NCBI GenBank assembly: GCA_016295455.1
Contig: JAEDLE010000012.1
Location: 1 to 45,158 of the forward strand
Direction: 5' to 3'
Source of the DNA: Bacteroidales bacterium
GTDB taxonomy: Bacteria > Bacteroidota > Bacteroidia > Bacteroidales > UBA932
Length of the DNA stretch: 45,158 nucleotides
The notes beneath the pieces are model-generated. The model did no database searches. It saw only the letters and a program-made list of their open reading frames with translations, and was not told where the DNA came from. The position numbers and the translations under genes were made by a program. Every line of letters begins with the position of its first letter. Positions within the stretch are counted from its first letter, which is position 1. Below are positions 19,701 to 28,486 of this stretch, piece after piece.

Positions 19701-20002
19701 TGACCAACAAGGACAAGCTGTCATCCCCTTCATACAAGAGCATGCGCAGCGGCTTCAAGGACAATTCCAAAGACTACATCCAGGAAGGACGCTGCCAGAT
19801 CCACGAAATCCACATCAAGGAAATCACCATTGGCTGCTTCTCCACTACGGACGAAACCACGGAAAAGCACGGCAATGACCTTGGAGGGGCGCTCAGGAAG
19901 GTCAAGACTGCAAAAGAGGCCAGTGTCGCCCGTAATGGCTATGACAAGAACAGCAAGACAGGCTTCAACCGGTACAGGGAGATGTTGGACAAACTAAATT
20001 AA
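13730..20002 (+). CDS. Giant DUF6603-domain protein with amphipathic-helix N-terminal half
   Basis: 2090 residues, no signal peptide and no membrane segment, so probably cytoplasmic. Residues 1 to about 1190 are almost wholly charged amphipathic helix, like apolipoprotein or LEA proteins (for example EIKENISDVLDEVKDAATEI), with a short internal duplication around 580-600 (VAHQAENVVHQAEN). An acidic run (DEVEEEAEEEEEAEEG, about 1205-1220) separates this from a beta-rich half. Residues about 1221-1583 show alternating hydrophobic strands (FSADFSAVSFSFENMGVGM). Residues about 1584-1880 match what I remember of DUF6603: GGVLGLQRMLDAKAI, LLSIGGFHPAYKP, YLAVTSNTFQIGAHLDL, GYAGFDALFQFDPF, and SVHFNITWGDDRP. 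The tail contains VSPIGSLSFNQSIVPLENRD, also usual after this domain. First gene of a four-gene operon; the next gene is 7 bp away. The function is unknown. Confidence 0.85.
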   Translation: MGQDNTLVNKFSLLLCKVKDALVQDLQQEFVLIREAAARLDGQSQEADLADYFDGVCGIVDSVFARVGYDISHYDGLNDLKDLVTRLVNEVEDLGTCIDDSMKAFSEEEGETGIKVANMLDKVVPRIVSIVQLTKSFSELEWKQVEKDLVDTAEGAGKSLKEQFLNKDFARRVLDHILVTLMRHAKDVFKDEIEFVRMSVQQQVDALTKEVDNIEDAISEHVRKVLDQIGADEIKDVLQESLREAGRLYEKVDRQLSEEFGDAYRRLSHGLSVTYSILDFLGILKEKQINLTLPGNIKQLLDDAQSAIRETESKINSTAQDICESTQEAISTVQDKLKITQEVTGIRLASVSTIDIQLKSLDISGVLEGKLQSIRSFSYPVRLTIFDWEGVTKLFTDPVNHFRKLYPVKTVDDAEQLVRRIMGILHNINPDIPDYNSLKKLLEDLLGKLEGRLIQLVNELKTKSKDLALEVWKEFQPLITTIRKVIDMLREMALEIKENISDVLDEVKDAATEIARTARNQIDELGKELYAQAKEAAGDLKDTAGNIENIIKEIDRESDKLAQSIKDGLRDLSQEAGNVAHQAENVVHQAENAAGEIKEIAAIFHLPSFDIPSIIRDAITEPLVEAADKTFGEARIEIDLKPFLEVSKEYGNLKACIGRLGKDARRLEKHILDTPSRAAKITGAAGSLDITALSGKLTDIQTTFTAFPDICEIVRDEAIQPLQIWAYGVLKSIRTVTDAELWESRMDSLFKKLKAEFNSDLSNISGLISKKGAMKLFNGSSATGKALLNSLNINDYITIILTAAEDIMLPDPEYYCISFRNCLQEIFTNFTSRILEEYSSLRDKAARFLKEKEKALNDFSSQVESIAGSVETDIKTMGDELDRYTTSVLERIRESAAQARKLIEKINAALNSIKEIPADLSSQITTGAETLLNNLATAYAEKMEDLVDEIWRVLKSRMINPLISSISNVLMDCIKAIFRNVLRRIVGELTAVRDDASQALESMTDRLPVLKDLHEAISDYVHRLQAVIDGSRNIAKELDTIIPGGKITDLKQVPQVLEAIAEDKAISQELEKISIKLSINGGQGQVEIPYYYVNMAQSMFNATLDFIQSDMSMKEIFVLLTALYRGIPEQVKERVYDLLPDMPDLPDNALTDLMGDVKGTYDIDNRMCNVTLLDLKSGKKKNQENDVNYSLSLQLFMFAGQYTLDEVEEEAEEEEEAEEGVPAIYFLVSLKGDLTAIFKVGENHYFELAFAGKAGEQIGEDKILSDKSTGFCLTAKDPEKGVTSMFHGLGSLKGLEGALMARFSRNDGKETAEKAGPARLLSTRYLDINVGNYPQTLYLLFNSEYPEDVAKVLNLQKEQRGIDGFTAGYLTRLEDVEFILKLRQNSFFKKVLKDDISAQFSLSLLFDYLKGFRMDGGYRFHLDLDCSGLKLGSMKLSQIGIDLGSADNDWGTLDLGMGTSFSADFSAVSFSFENMGVGMSLNVVKPDFSLGDWDFGINFRFPEGIGISIDTSAIKGSGLIAFKVETGELFGSLELDVIDKFGVSALLMADLGTVDGHSFNLMAMISTNFSPGIPLGMGFSLTAVGGVLGLQRMLDAKAITQAVRQGTLESVFFVNDLGSHLGEMKSTCEKVFPAKDGQFFFGLLARISFEPVVNCSFGLLMQMPDPAESIIVGALKVGLKAMDIVRINVYFAGGINFRKGIWFDASIIDSWIVGIKLEGDMAFRLFWGGDTKGFLLSIGGFHPAYKPEEGMVVSDMKRLAMKLDYNILKIGLDTYLAVTSNTFQIGAHLDLKIGWDGFGITGYAGFDALFQFDPFMFIFGIEAGVAVRCGSWTLMSIDLALELSGPAPWNANGKAKFHFLLIPVSVHFNITWGDDRPQLPEKTIAVMSLLRKEIENPCNWMQGNDSNKDTEVNIRNSEAESTLTVSPIGSLSFNQSIVPLENRDLDMCDNAVPTDYSTLVIKYIVTEGDRKDLDDDEYEFNDFAPALYYRMTNKDKLSSPSYKSMRSGFKDNSKDYIQEGRCQIHEIHIKEITIGCFSTTDETTEKHGNDLGGALRKVKTAKEASVARNGYDKNSKTGFNRYREMLDKLN

Positions 20003-20009
20003 CTGAGAG

Positions 20010-23000
20010 ATGGGAAACAAGGTTTTCATTTATCCATATTCGCGTAAAGGATTGTCCTGCAGCATAAAAGCATCAGGAACCGAACAACGGCACAGGGCGG
20101 GAATGTCCGTGGGTCTGGGATTCAGTCTGAAGGACGCTGTCAGCGGACAGACCAGCGAGCAGGTGATTGAGGGCAAGGAGATCCAGGTGCTCGGCCCCGC
20201 TGACGTAAAGTCTCTCCGGGAGAATGCGGTGAGTTTCCAGTTTCCGGCAGAGGATTCATCTGTCCCCATTTTCAAGGGATATGTGCCTTTCATCGAATTC
20301 CATGAGGCAGATCTGCCGTGGAGATACAGCCCGGTCAACGTAAGCGACGATGACTTCCGTCCATGGATGACGCTTATTGCCGTCAAGGAGGAAGAAATGG
20401 AGACAATGGTGATGCCGGACTATACCAAGGCCGCGCGGTTCAAGATAAGCTCGGAGGAAAGATATCGGGAGATCTTCCCGGACAAGAACCTCGCCGCCAA
20501 GGCAGCGCATGTCCAGAAGGAAAGCGAAGAGCCGGACAGCATCGGCATATCCCGGATACTATGCACCAGCACCCTGGCGGAAGGATGCAGATACGTCGCC
20601 CTCCTCATACCGAGCTATGAACTGGGACGTCTGTCAGGCCTGGGCCAGAGCCTTGAAGGGACAGCTCTGGGGCGGATGGCCTGGGAGGACACTCTCCAGG
20701 CTCAGATGAGCCGACCGGAAGGTCTTTGCTTCCCTGTTTTCAGAAAATGGAAGTTCAGGACTTCCACCGTCAGAGCCGACTTCACAACGCTGGCATCCCT
20801 GCTGAAATTCACCGGAGTGGAAGATTACGCGAAATTGAAGACCAGGCTCGACGTAGACATCAGCAACTCAGGACTCGATCATGAAGGGAAGGAACAGGAC
20901 AGCGTCATAGACGTACCTGTCGCATTGAAAGCCTTGGAAGACACCAAGCCAAGGGAAGAGAGTGCCGCATATACGGAAGCCCTTGAAGAATTGCTGGAGT
21001 TGAATCCTGTCCTGGAAGAAAACACATCCGGGACAATCAATATGGATGAGGACCCATGGGTGGTTCCTCCGGTTTACGGAGCCCGTCATATGCTGACCGG
21101 AAAGGATGGATTCGGAAATGCCGGGGACCCGGTCACGGAAGTCAACCTCAGGCTCAGGAACCGTATAGCTGCAGGTCTGGGTGGAATGGTTGTAAGCAAG
21201 AACCAGGAAGAGTTCGTGAACCGGGCATGGAACAAGGTCACGAAAATCAACAGCCTCAACAGGCAGATACGCGAGTACTGCGAAATGAAGGAAGTGAACG
21301 GGAATGCAGCATCAAGGCACACTTCCAGGAAACGCCGGACGGATGTCACGAAAAAGAACAGGGCGCTGCTGATGGACGTGGCTGGACGCAGCCTGCAGAC
21401 CTCGGGAATCTATAGGAAGAACATCTCTGCAGACTCTCTTCTCAAAACCAGCCTCAGCATGGAAAAGCCTCAGGACAGAGACCGGAGCGTCAAATGCGGC
21501 ATCCCTGCAAAGACCCTTCTGAATCTGTATGATCCAAAGAACTGGGAAGACATACTGATGCGCGACAGCATCCGCGACGGAATCAATACGCCAAACAAGC
21601 TTGATTTCTTTGGGGTGTTCTATGAATATGCTTTCCTGGAAACGTTGGGATTCGGGACGAAGAATACGTATAACGACATCTTGTATTTTGAGGCGGAAAC
21701 AGTATGGCATCCGGTATCGGACGCCCTCCTCGCATCAGGCAAGGATGTGGTTTACCTGTCCAAGCAGTGCTGGAATTCCAATGCCCATGACCTGAATGGC
21801 TCCGAACTTTCGAAGTTGCTTAAGAAAGTCGCAGGAAAGGATCCTCTCTTCCAGAGAAAGGTCAGACTCGGCAAAAATACGAGCTTCATACCGGCAATGG
21901 TGAAGATCGGAGACGAAGACGGCATGATCTTCAAGGAGATGAAGGGCCTGGAAGACCTGTCACAAGGCAAGCCTCTGGCCGTTAAATATTATTCAGGAGA
22001 CGTCATACGCCTCTTTTACTTGATACCAGAGGAATGGTTACGTACTGCCAGCGGGGTTGAATATACGCTCAGCCTGTGCCAGAACGGTGTCGGTGATGAT
22101 GATTATGATGTCATCTCCACCATGGATCTGGACATAGTTGAGAAAGACGGCATCTTCAGCCTGAAGAATCCCGGCTCCGCGCAGAAACTTTTGGCCGGGA
22201 ATTGGCATGTGCCGTCATCTTCCCGTAAATTCAAGAGCCTGTGCGACCTGAGGGACAATCTTGCAGGCAAGTCAGAAATCAGAATGGTAAGGACAGGGGC
22301 AGGCTATGTTCACAGAAATGACGGACTGCAGATGATCGTGGTTGAATCTCGAGCACTTCTGTCCGGCTTCAATCTGGATTTCGAAATCAGCCTGAATGAC
22401 AGCAGATTCCGCAAAGTCACAAGACGGGAAGGCCAGGCCCTATGGTTCAATCCCGAAGAGATGCACAAGGCCCTCTCAGAAATCATAGATGATATCCTCA
22501 GGCTGGAAACCTTGCTCTGGGAACCGGACACCATTCATATCCCGCCGGCCAACATACGGCGTGAGGCCATTGAACTGGATGCCGAAGAGATAATCTGCAA
22601 AGGCCATTATGATGAAGAGGACTTCAGCTACACGGTATCTGACAAACTCACAGAACTCGACAAGTACCGGAATATGGTCGCAGGAAATCTCCAGATCCAG
22701 CTCCAGACCGACATCCAGGAAGAACCGGAACATGAGGAGATCAACATCGCCGACATCACGGAGAAACGCATAACCGAGATACTTGAGAAATATGGCTACA
22801 CAGAAGACGGCCAGATCAAGGATAATCTCGAGAGCAAGTATCCGGTGATGGCATATCCGGAATTCCTGGAACCGACCTACTTCTATCTCAGGGAACTGGG
22901 GCAGAACTTCATCTTGCCGTCAACAGACCAGCTGAAGAAGAATTCCATCACCTGCATGAAGAGCAACCCGGCCTTTGACGAAGCATTCCTGATGGGCATG

Positions 23001-23492
23001 AACACGGAGATGGGACGGGAACTGCTCTGGAGGGAGTACCCTACTGACCAGCGAGGCTCATATTTCAGAAAATTCTGGGACCAGGACGTACTGCCAGACA
23101 GACTTGATGAATACTATGACGTGAAACCTCTCCACAAGTGGCAGGACAGTCTTGGACATAACCATATGAGCACAAAGGGAGAAATGCTGGTGTTCACCGT
23201 CTGCGGAGATCTGATGAAGAGTTATCCAAGAACCGTCGTCTATCTCTCCGTCTTAGAGAACGGCTGTCTCGTGATGAAAAAGGCCTCTGACATGAGCGGA
23301 TGGCTGAACGAGGACGTTTATATAGTCGGATTCCTCAACACGGATCCAAGTAAGATTGAAGGACTTTACCTGACATTCGAACAGTTGCCTCTTTCCCTGC
23401 AGTTCGAGAAGAAGAAAGGCGAAAAATCGATCAACGGGGAATTCGCAATAGTGACTCCTCAGGCTTATGCCATTCCGCTCAAGAACATGTAA
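20010..23492 (+). CDS. Large protein of the DUF6603 module, second gene (function unknown)
   Basis: 1160 residues, no signal peptide or membrane segment. I know no function. The N-terminal part contains FIEFHEADLPWRYSP and DDDFRPWMTLIAV (about 90-128), and the middle has DPWVVPPVYGARHML and VNLRLRNRIAAGLGGMVVS (about 347-410). I recall equivalent blocks ('FDxPDLPWxFTP...RPWLxLVVV' and 'NLDPRxRVAAGLGTxVV') in large hypothetical proteins encoded beside DUF6603 genes in actinobacteria and myxobacteria. A helical region follows with DIADITEKRITEILEKYGY, and the C-terminus ends in AIVTPQAYAIPLKNM. It lies 7 bp after the DUF6603 gene and 32 bp before the third gene, so it is co-transcribed. Its role is presumably structural, by association only. 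Confidence 0.75.
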   Translation: MGNKVFIYPYSRKGLSCSIKASGTEQRHRAGMSVGLGFSLKDAVSGQTSEQVIEGKEIQVLGPADVKSLRENAVSFQFPAEDSSVPIFKGYVPFIEFHEADLPWRYSPVNVSDDDFRPWMTLIAVKEEEMETMVMPDYTKAARFKISSEERYREIFPDKNLAAKAAHVQKESEEPDSIGISRILCTSTLAEGCRYVALLIPSYELGRLSGLGQSLEGTALGRMAWEDTLQAQMSRPEGLCFPVFRKWKFRTSTVRADFTTLASLLKFTGVEDYAKLKTRLDVDISNSGLDHEGKEQDSVIDVPVALKALEDTKPREESAAYTEALEELLELNPVLEENTSGTINMDEDPWVVPPVYGARHMLTGKDGFGNAGDPVTEVNLRLRNRIAAGLGGMVVSKNQEEFVNRAWNKVTKINSLNRQIREYCEMKEVNGNAASRHTSRKRRTDVTKKNRALLMDVAGRSLQTSGIYRKNISADSLLKTSLSMEKPQDRDRSVKCGIPAKTLLNLYDPKNWEDILMRDSIRDGINTPNKLDFFGVFYEYAFLETLGFGTKNTYNDILYFEAETVWHPVSDALLASGKDVVYLSKQCWNSNAHDLNGSELSKLLKKVAGKDPLFQRKVRLGKNTSFIPAMVKIGDEDGMIFKEMKGLEDLSQGKPLAVKYYSGDVIRLFYLIPEEWLRTASGVEYTLSLCQNGVGDDDYDVISTMDLDIVEKDGIFSLKNPGSAQKLLAGNWHVPSSSRKFKSLCDLRDNLAGKSEIRMVRTGAGYVHRNDGLQMIVVESRALLSGFNLDFEISLNDSRFRKVTRREGQALWFNPEEMHKALSEIIDDILRLETLLWEPDTIHIPPANIRREAIELDAEEIICKGHYDEEDFSYTVSDKLTELDKYRNMVAGNLQIQLQTDIQEEPEHEEINIADITEKRITEILEKYGYTEDGQIKDNLESKYPVMAYPEFLEPTYFYLRELGQNFILPSTDQLKKNSITCMKSNPAFDEAFLMGMNTEMGRELLWREYPTDQRGSYFRKFWDQDVLPDRLDEYYDVKPLHKWQDSLGHNHMSTKGEMLVFTVCGDLMKSYPRTVVYLSVLENGCLVMKKASDMSGWLNEDVYIVGFLNTDPSKIEGLYLTFEQLPLSLQFEKKKGEKSINGEFAIVTPQAYAIPLKNM

Positions 23493-23524
23493 TCAGGGTC
23501 CACAGGAAAAAAATTGAAAAGGTT

Positions 23525-26500
23525 ATGAACAATTCACAGAATGCTCTTCGGAATGAAAATTCCCACAAGATGGCACTCCGAGGAGTCCAGACATCCTTCC
23601 TTATGTTTCCGGTAAGACTGGAAACCAAGTTCAGGGAAAAGACAGTGAATGACATATATGAGCCGGACAGGGCATATTACTGCTTCTGTGCTCTATGGGC
23701 GGTGCTGAGGCTGCTGAAGAATTCACCCGAGGAGAAGATACTGGCAAAGACGGAAACCCTGAAGGAAGAAATCGAAGGGCTGGACCTGATATACAAAGAA
23801 GACAAGGCTCTGCTGCGCGACCTTCTCACACGTACCGGAGAGGCTCTGCGCAGTGAAAAACTCAGGGAAGCATGGGCTCCCCTCTCCGGGTTGCTCGACG
23901 ACGTAAGCACATCACCATCAGTCATCGACAACCGGGTCAGCATATTCCTGAACAAGCTGGAAAAGTACACTAGGCTGTTGGAAAACACGGTAAACAACAT
24001 TCCGTACAATGGCGTCAGACGTTTCACGACCGACTGCTATTCAAAGACGGTGATGCTCCGTACAGGTCTAAGACACTTCAGAAAGATCCTGAGTTACCTT
24101 CGCTCGATAAAGGAAGAGATAGCCGCCCTTCCGGCCATAGCCGACAAGGCACAGACTGACAGGTTCAACAGATGTCTGGACAGGATAGAGGCATTGAAGG
24201 ACAAAGATCTATTCTATTCCTACAATCACGTTCTGATGGCAATGCACAGAAGTCCATACATCAAGAACGAATCCTCTCTCAACAAAGCGTTCTTCAGCCT
24301 GAAGGATTTCATCAAGGGCACGATGACCCCTTTCCTGAGAAGCATCGATTACAGTTCGCTCAGGAAAGATTTCAACACCAGACGGAGAACCCTGGGCAAG
24401 AAGGACCGCAAGTTCTCACGATACACGGTCCTTGCAAGTTCGCTGATGCACCTTTATCTCCAGGGATACGTCTGCGGCAGGGATATTGACAGACCGGCCG
24501 CATCAAGACGCATCGCAGCCCTCTGCAGGAACAGCCGCTTCAACTACAGATGCGAAAAGAAATGGACCGCAGGGTTGCTGGAGGCCATCAGTTCCAGAGT
24601 AGGTCTGGACATACCGAAGGCATATCTCGACGAGAATGATTCCCTGATCAAGAATTCGCATATGGGTTATATGGTGAGACAGAAGTCTCTGTGCGTACGC
24701 ATATACCCTGACACAGCGTCTCTGGCCCAGATGGTGAGACCTCTGACTGAGGACGAGTTCGAACTTGGCAGACAATTCTGGACAAGGTACGGGGAAGCCA
24801 CCGACCAGAAGAGCAGAGACGCGCTGTGGCTGGGTATGTGCGACCTCATGAAAGCTCACAGGGCCGCCTATGTGCTGAAACAATCTCACGCCCACAGTTC
24901 CTTCGAGGAAATCAGGCAGGCCGTGGACGAGGACCGCATATTCACCGTGCCGATGACAGAATTGATGCCGGACCGTTTCGCTCTGATCGCGAATCTCAAA
25001 CTGAGCGCAGGCAAAACCCGGACCATATGGCATTACGGCCACAGGCTGCCTTCACGACTTCAGGTCGGACTGGACCTGAACGAACTTGACGGTGCCGTCG
25101 ACGAAGCAGGGAGCCGTCAGTCAGGGCAGCTGCTGCTCAACGGAAGCCTGCGATGGATGACGGACTATGACGAAGCCGAGCGCATGGGAATGGCAGTCAC
25201 ACTGCCGCTCAAGGCCGTGCAGAAAGGACGCAGGGGAAGCATACGCAAATTCGAATTCGAATCGGTATTCGTGTATGGCATACTTGACAACAACGAAGAC
25301 CAATGCGAGGAGAAGTTGAGGAATCTGATAAGCAACCAGCTGTACAGCGAAAGTTCGTTCAGCATCCTGGATGCGGACACCCCTACCAACATCCTGACAG
25401 ACGAGGACGAAAACCACCTGTTCGACAGTTCCGACGCAGCTCAGGCGGACCGCTTCAAGGTCCAGCCCGAACTGTGCCTGCATCCGTTCGAAAGCGCAGA
25501 AGAGACGGATGCCCAGATTCTTGAGAAGCTCTTCCGCCTGAACGACGGGCTCATCTCCGGATTTGACAGTCCACAGCAGGACATATTGCTCATGCGCAAG
25601 GTCAACAGGATCCTACTGGAGGCCCTATCACCCGTGAGCAATCTCATCAACTTCATAAACGGCAACGAGATACTGAAGGATTATTTCGTCAATGACGTAT
25701 TGCCGCGCGGAGCCTTCCCATTCTTCAGGATAGGTGACCAGCCATACGGCGTGCTGCCGGCATGTGATTTCAAATACCTCTGCCAGAGGAGACAAAGCTG
25801 GGTTCTGTCCGGTGTGAAACGAGTCCTGACCATGCTCACCCGTCACTGGAACGCGATAGTCAGCTCTGAAAAGGTGGCATATGACGGAGACGAAAGCAGA
25901 CAGATGACCGACAGGGATTACCTGAACATCCTTTCCTGCACCCCTTCATCAACCACTATCTGGAAACGCAAGATGGTGAAATCCAGCATAGTCAATCCAG
26001 AGTACTTCAGGGGCATGAAAAAGAACGGGCAGCTCATGGACATAGTCACTGCCTTGTTTGAGAAAGACAGACATACAAGTCAGGAAGAAGATCTGATCCT
26101 GAGCATATTCCCTGAATTCGAGACAGTTCCTCTGCTGGTGGACAAGGGTGACGATATGGCGGACAGCGTTGTGATGGGCAGAGAAAACGCAGAGTTCCCT
26201 CGACTTCTTGCCAGACTGAGAAACGAGATACCGGAAAGTGAAGCCAGCGACGAGAAGCTCCGCAACTGCATAGTGGAATTCCACGACCTGTTCAGCTACA
26301 GGATAGATGCCTGGCTGATGGGCCTGCTGAACAACAGCATACGCCAGAAGATCGACAACGGAGAACACCGCATTGCACTGGGATGTTACGGATGGGTGTT
26401 CAACCTTAAGGAAAGTCCTCTCACGGAGGACAGGACCAACGAGTACATACTCGCCCCTTCAATCAACCACGCTCTGACCGGTGCAGTACTCCGCAGTTCC

Positions 26501-28486
26501 TACAACAACAGCTGCAAGAACGGAGACAGAGACTACGACATGAGTGTGAACCTTTCGTCAGAAAGGGTCAGGTCGGCGCTCAGGATAATCGAAGGGATAC
26601 GCAACGGACTCTCTCTTGGTTCCATACTCGGATGCGACCTGGAAAGGCTCATACATGAAGCCTACAAGAGCGATGCACGCTGCGAACTCGACTCCTGCAT
26701 ATACCCTCTGAGGACATTGTTCCCGCTCATCACGCAGAACAAGGTGACCGAAGGCGTGGACAGCATCAGCGTGCTGAACGGAGCATCCCTGTTGAAACTC
26801 TGGCGCAACGCACCAAACAAACGGACATGGCTGGAAAGTCTTGAACTTTTCAGCGGCAGCAACCGTGACATCAGATACGACGCCCTGTCCAGAATCATCG
26901 ACAGGGTCGACGACGAATATGACGCACTGACAGATGTGGTTCTCTCCGAGAGCATATACAAACTGGCGCAGGGCAACAGGGAAGCCGTGGATGCACTCAG
27001 GCAGGCCATGGACGAGATGAAGCACATCCCTGATCCTGAAATCGTGAACATACCAGTGGCCAGCGCACAGATCGACGGTCATATGGTCATTGCCCTGAAC
27101 ACGGAGGCCGTGTCCGATGGTCCAGGACTGTTCGCAAAAGTGGAACCGAAAGTCGACGAGTGGATATGCCGCACGATAGCCTCCCCGGAGGAAATCGGAG
27201 TAGCGTTCGGCATCCCGTCACCTTCCGGCACAATCCTTTCCTGCAGCACCTTGGGCGAACTTGGAGTCAGCGCATCGGAACTGGTTTACCTTTCTGCCGA
27301 CCGGAAAAGCTTCGAACAGTTCCTGAAGGCGAGCTACTGCCTCAAGGACGGCGTATATCCGGAATTCGTAAGTTCAGCAGGTAATGCGGCATTCACACTT
27401 GAAGAAGTCCTGCTCCCGGCGTCCCATATGCGGGAACTGCTGGAGAAATCCCGCATACTGCGGAACGATGACCTGGTGAAGGAGACAGGTCACAGCTGCC
27501 ACGCAAGCTACGACACTCTTGAGGCCGGATACCTCAAAGTTCACGAAGAGCTCTCAAGTCTGAGTTCGCGCATCAGCGCAATACTTGAAAAACAGGACGC
27601 ACCATCAGGGAACGCACTCCTGCGCGAAGCCTTCGAGCTTATGACAGAGTGTTTCCGGACTGGACAGATGACAGCCCTGGACTGCGAGGAGTCCCGGATC
27701 ATCTCCCATCTGGACACTCTTAACGCGAATATGCTGAAGAAGATTGCCGAGGCAGAAGACATGATTGCCAAGTCTTCCGAGAAGGATGACAAAGCCTATG
27801 GCGAGGCCATAAGGCATATGCTGGTTCCGTACTTCCTGACGGTTCCTTCATTCCGGCCAGACAGCAATGTCGATACCGGAGAACTGCTCGACCAATGTTC
27901 GGGGAACCGGTATTCGAACATAGGCCCACTCGATCTGGAACACTACCTGACAGAGATGTCCGCCGTGGAGGAACCGATGATGCATATTCATCAGCTCCGC
28001 ATGTTCGGCAAATGCAATGACCGTGAGATTCCAAGGCTTGCGGCAGTGCAGTTCCCTGTGGTCAAGGGCAGCGACGGGCACAAGGAATGGCTCGCGATGG
28101 AGGTCTCCGATGAAAGCCTGGTCAGAGACGCGTTCACCTACGTGGTCATGGATCCAGAGAACTTCAAGGCCACACAGGCAAAAGACGGGCTCCGGATAGC
28201 AGGCATAGTCGCAGACCACTGGATCGAGAGAATACCTTATTCCGAGCAGACCGCTGCAGTGACGTTCAACTATGACCAGCCTGACGCAGAGGCTCCACAG
28301 TCCCTGCTGCTTGCAGTCTCTACCAAGGACAGTCGCCGCTGGTCAGAAAAGATGATGATCAACACCATGAAAAGCGCCATCCACATGGTCAAATGCCGTA
28401 CAGTCACACCAGAACTGCTGGGAAAGAAATCGTGGACAAGCGGCATATTCCCGCTGATTGAATACAAGGACATAAAGAATGACTGA
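23525..28486 (+). CDS. Giant protein of the DUF6603 module, third gene (function unknown)
   Basis: 1653 residues, no signal peptide or membrane segment. Recognisable blocks, in order: FLMFPVRLETKF (about 27-38); a helical insertion (about 45-340); LCVRIYPDTASLAQMVRPL followed by TEDEFELGRQFW (about 395-425); LMPDRFALIANLKLS and IWHYGHRLPSRLQVGLDL (about 480-520); LRWMTDYDEAERMGMAV (about 540); VFVYGILDN and DADTPTNILTDE (about 580-625); YFVNDVLPRGAFPFFRIGDQ then PYGVLPACDF (about 720-750). The pattern 'YF..hV..RG.lP.lRiG.QPYGvLP' is one I remember from hypothetical proteins in DUF6603 clusters. The rest is helix-rich. The helical insertion near the N-terminus may be lineage specific. It overlaps the fourth gene by 8 bp, suggesting translational coupling. 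Confidence 0.75.
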   Translation: MNNSQNALRNENSHKMALRGVQTSFLMFPVRLETKFREKTVNDIYEPDRAYYCFCALWAVLRLLKNSPEEKILAKTETLKEEIEGLDLIYKEDKALLRDLLTRTGEALRSEKLREAWAPLSGLLDDVSTSPSVIDNRVSIFLNKLEKYTRLLENTVNNIPYNGVRRFTTDCYSKTVMLRTGLRHFRKILSYLRSIKEEIAALPAIADKAQTDRFNRCLDRIEALKDKDLFYSYNHVLMAMHRSPYIKNESSLNKAFFSLKDFIKGTMTPFLRSIDYSSLRKDFNTRRRTLGKKDRKFSRYTVLASSLMHLYLQGYVCGRDIDRPAASRRIAALCRNSRFNYRCEKKWTAGLLEAISSRVGLDIPKAYLDENDSLIKNSHMGYMVRQKSLCVRIYPDTASLAQMVRPLTEDEFELGRQFWTRYGEATDQKSRDALWLGMCDLMKAHRAAYVLKQSHAHSSFEEIRQAVDEDRIFTVPMTELMPDRFALIANLKLSAGKTRTIWHYGHRLPSRLQVGLDLNELDGAVDEAGSRQSGQLLLNGSLRWMTDYDEAERMGMAVTLPLKAVQKGRRGSIRKFEFESVFVYGILDNNEDQCEEKLRNLISNQLYSESSFSILDADTPTNILTDEDENHLFDSSDAAQADRFKVQPELCLHPFESAEETDAQILEKLFRLNDGLISGFDSPQQDILLMRKVNRILLEALSPVSNLINFINGNEILKDYFVNDVLPRGAFPFFRIGDQPYGVLPACDFKYLCQRRQSWVLSGVKRVLTMLTRHWNAIVSSEKVAYDGDESRQMTDRDYLNILSCTPSSTTIWKRKMVKSSIVNPEYFRGMKKNGQLMDIVTALFEKDRHTSQEEDLILSIFPEFETVPLLVDKGDDMADSVVMGRENAEFPRLLARLRNEIPESEASDEKLRNCIVEFHDLFSYRIDAWLMGLLNNSIRQKIDNGEHRIALGCYGWVFNLKESPLTEDRTNEYILAPSINHALTGAVLRSSYNNSCKNGDRDYDMSVNLSSERVRSALRIIEGIRNGLSLGSILGCDLERLIHEAYKSDARCELDSCIYPLRTLFPLITQNKVTEGVDSISVLNGASLLKLWRNAPNKRTWLESLELFSGSNRDIRYDALSRIIDRVDDEYDALTDVVLSESIYKLAQGNREAVDALRQAMDEMKHIPDPEIVNIPVASAQIDGHMVIALNTEAVSDGPGLFAKVEPKVDEWICRTIASPEEIGVAFGIPSPSGTILSCSTLGELGVSASELVYLSADRKSFEQFLKASYCLKDGVYPEFVSSAGNAAFTLEEVLLPASHMRELLEKSRILRNDDLVKETGHSCHASYDTLEAGYLKVHEELSSLSSRISAILEKQDAPSGNALLREAFELMTECFRTGQMTALDCEESRIISHLDTLNANMLKKIAEAEDMIAKSSEKDDKAYGEAIRHMLVPYFLTVPSFRPDSNVDTGELLDQCSGNRYSNIGPLDLEHYLTEMSAVEEPMMHIHQLRMFGKCNDREIPRLAAVQFPVVKGSDGHKEWLAMEVSDESLVRDAFTYVVMDPENFKATQAKDGLRIAGIVADHWIERIPYSEQTAAVTFNYDQPDAEAPQSLLLAVSTKDSRRWSEKMMINTMKSAIHMVKCRTVTPELLGKKSWTSGIFPLIEYKDIKND

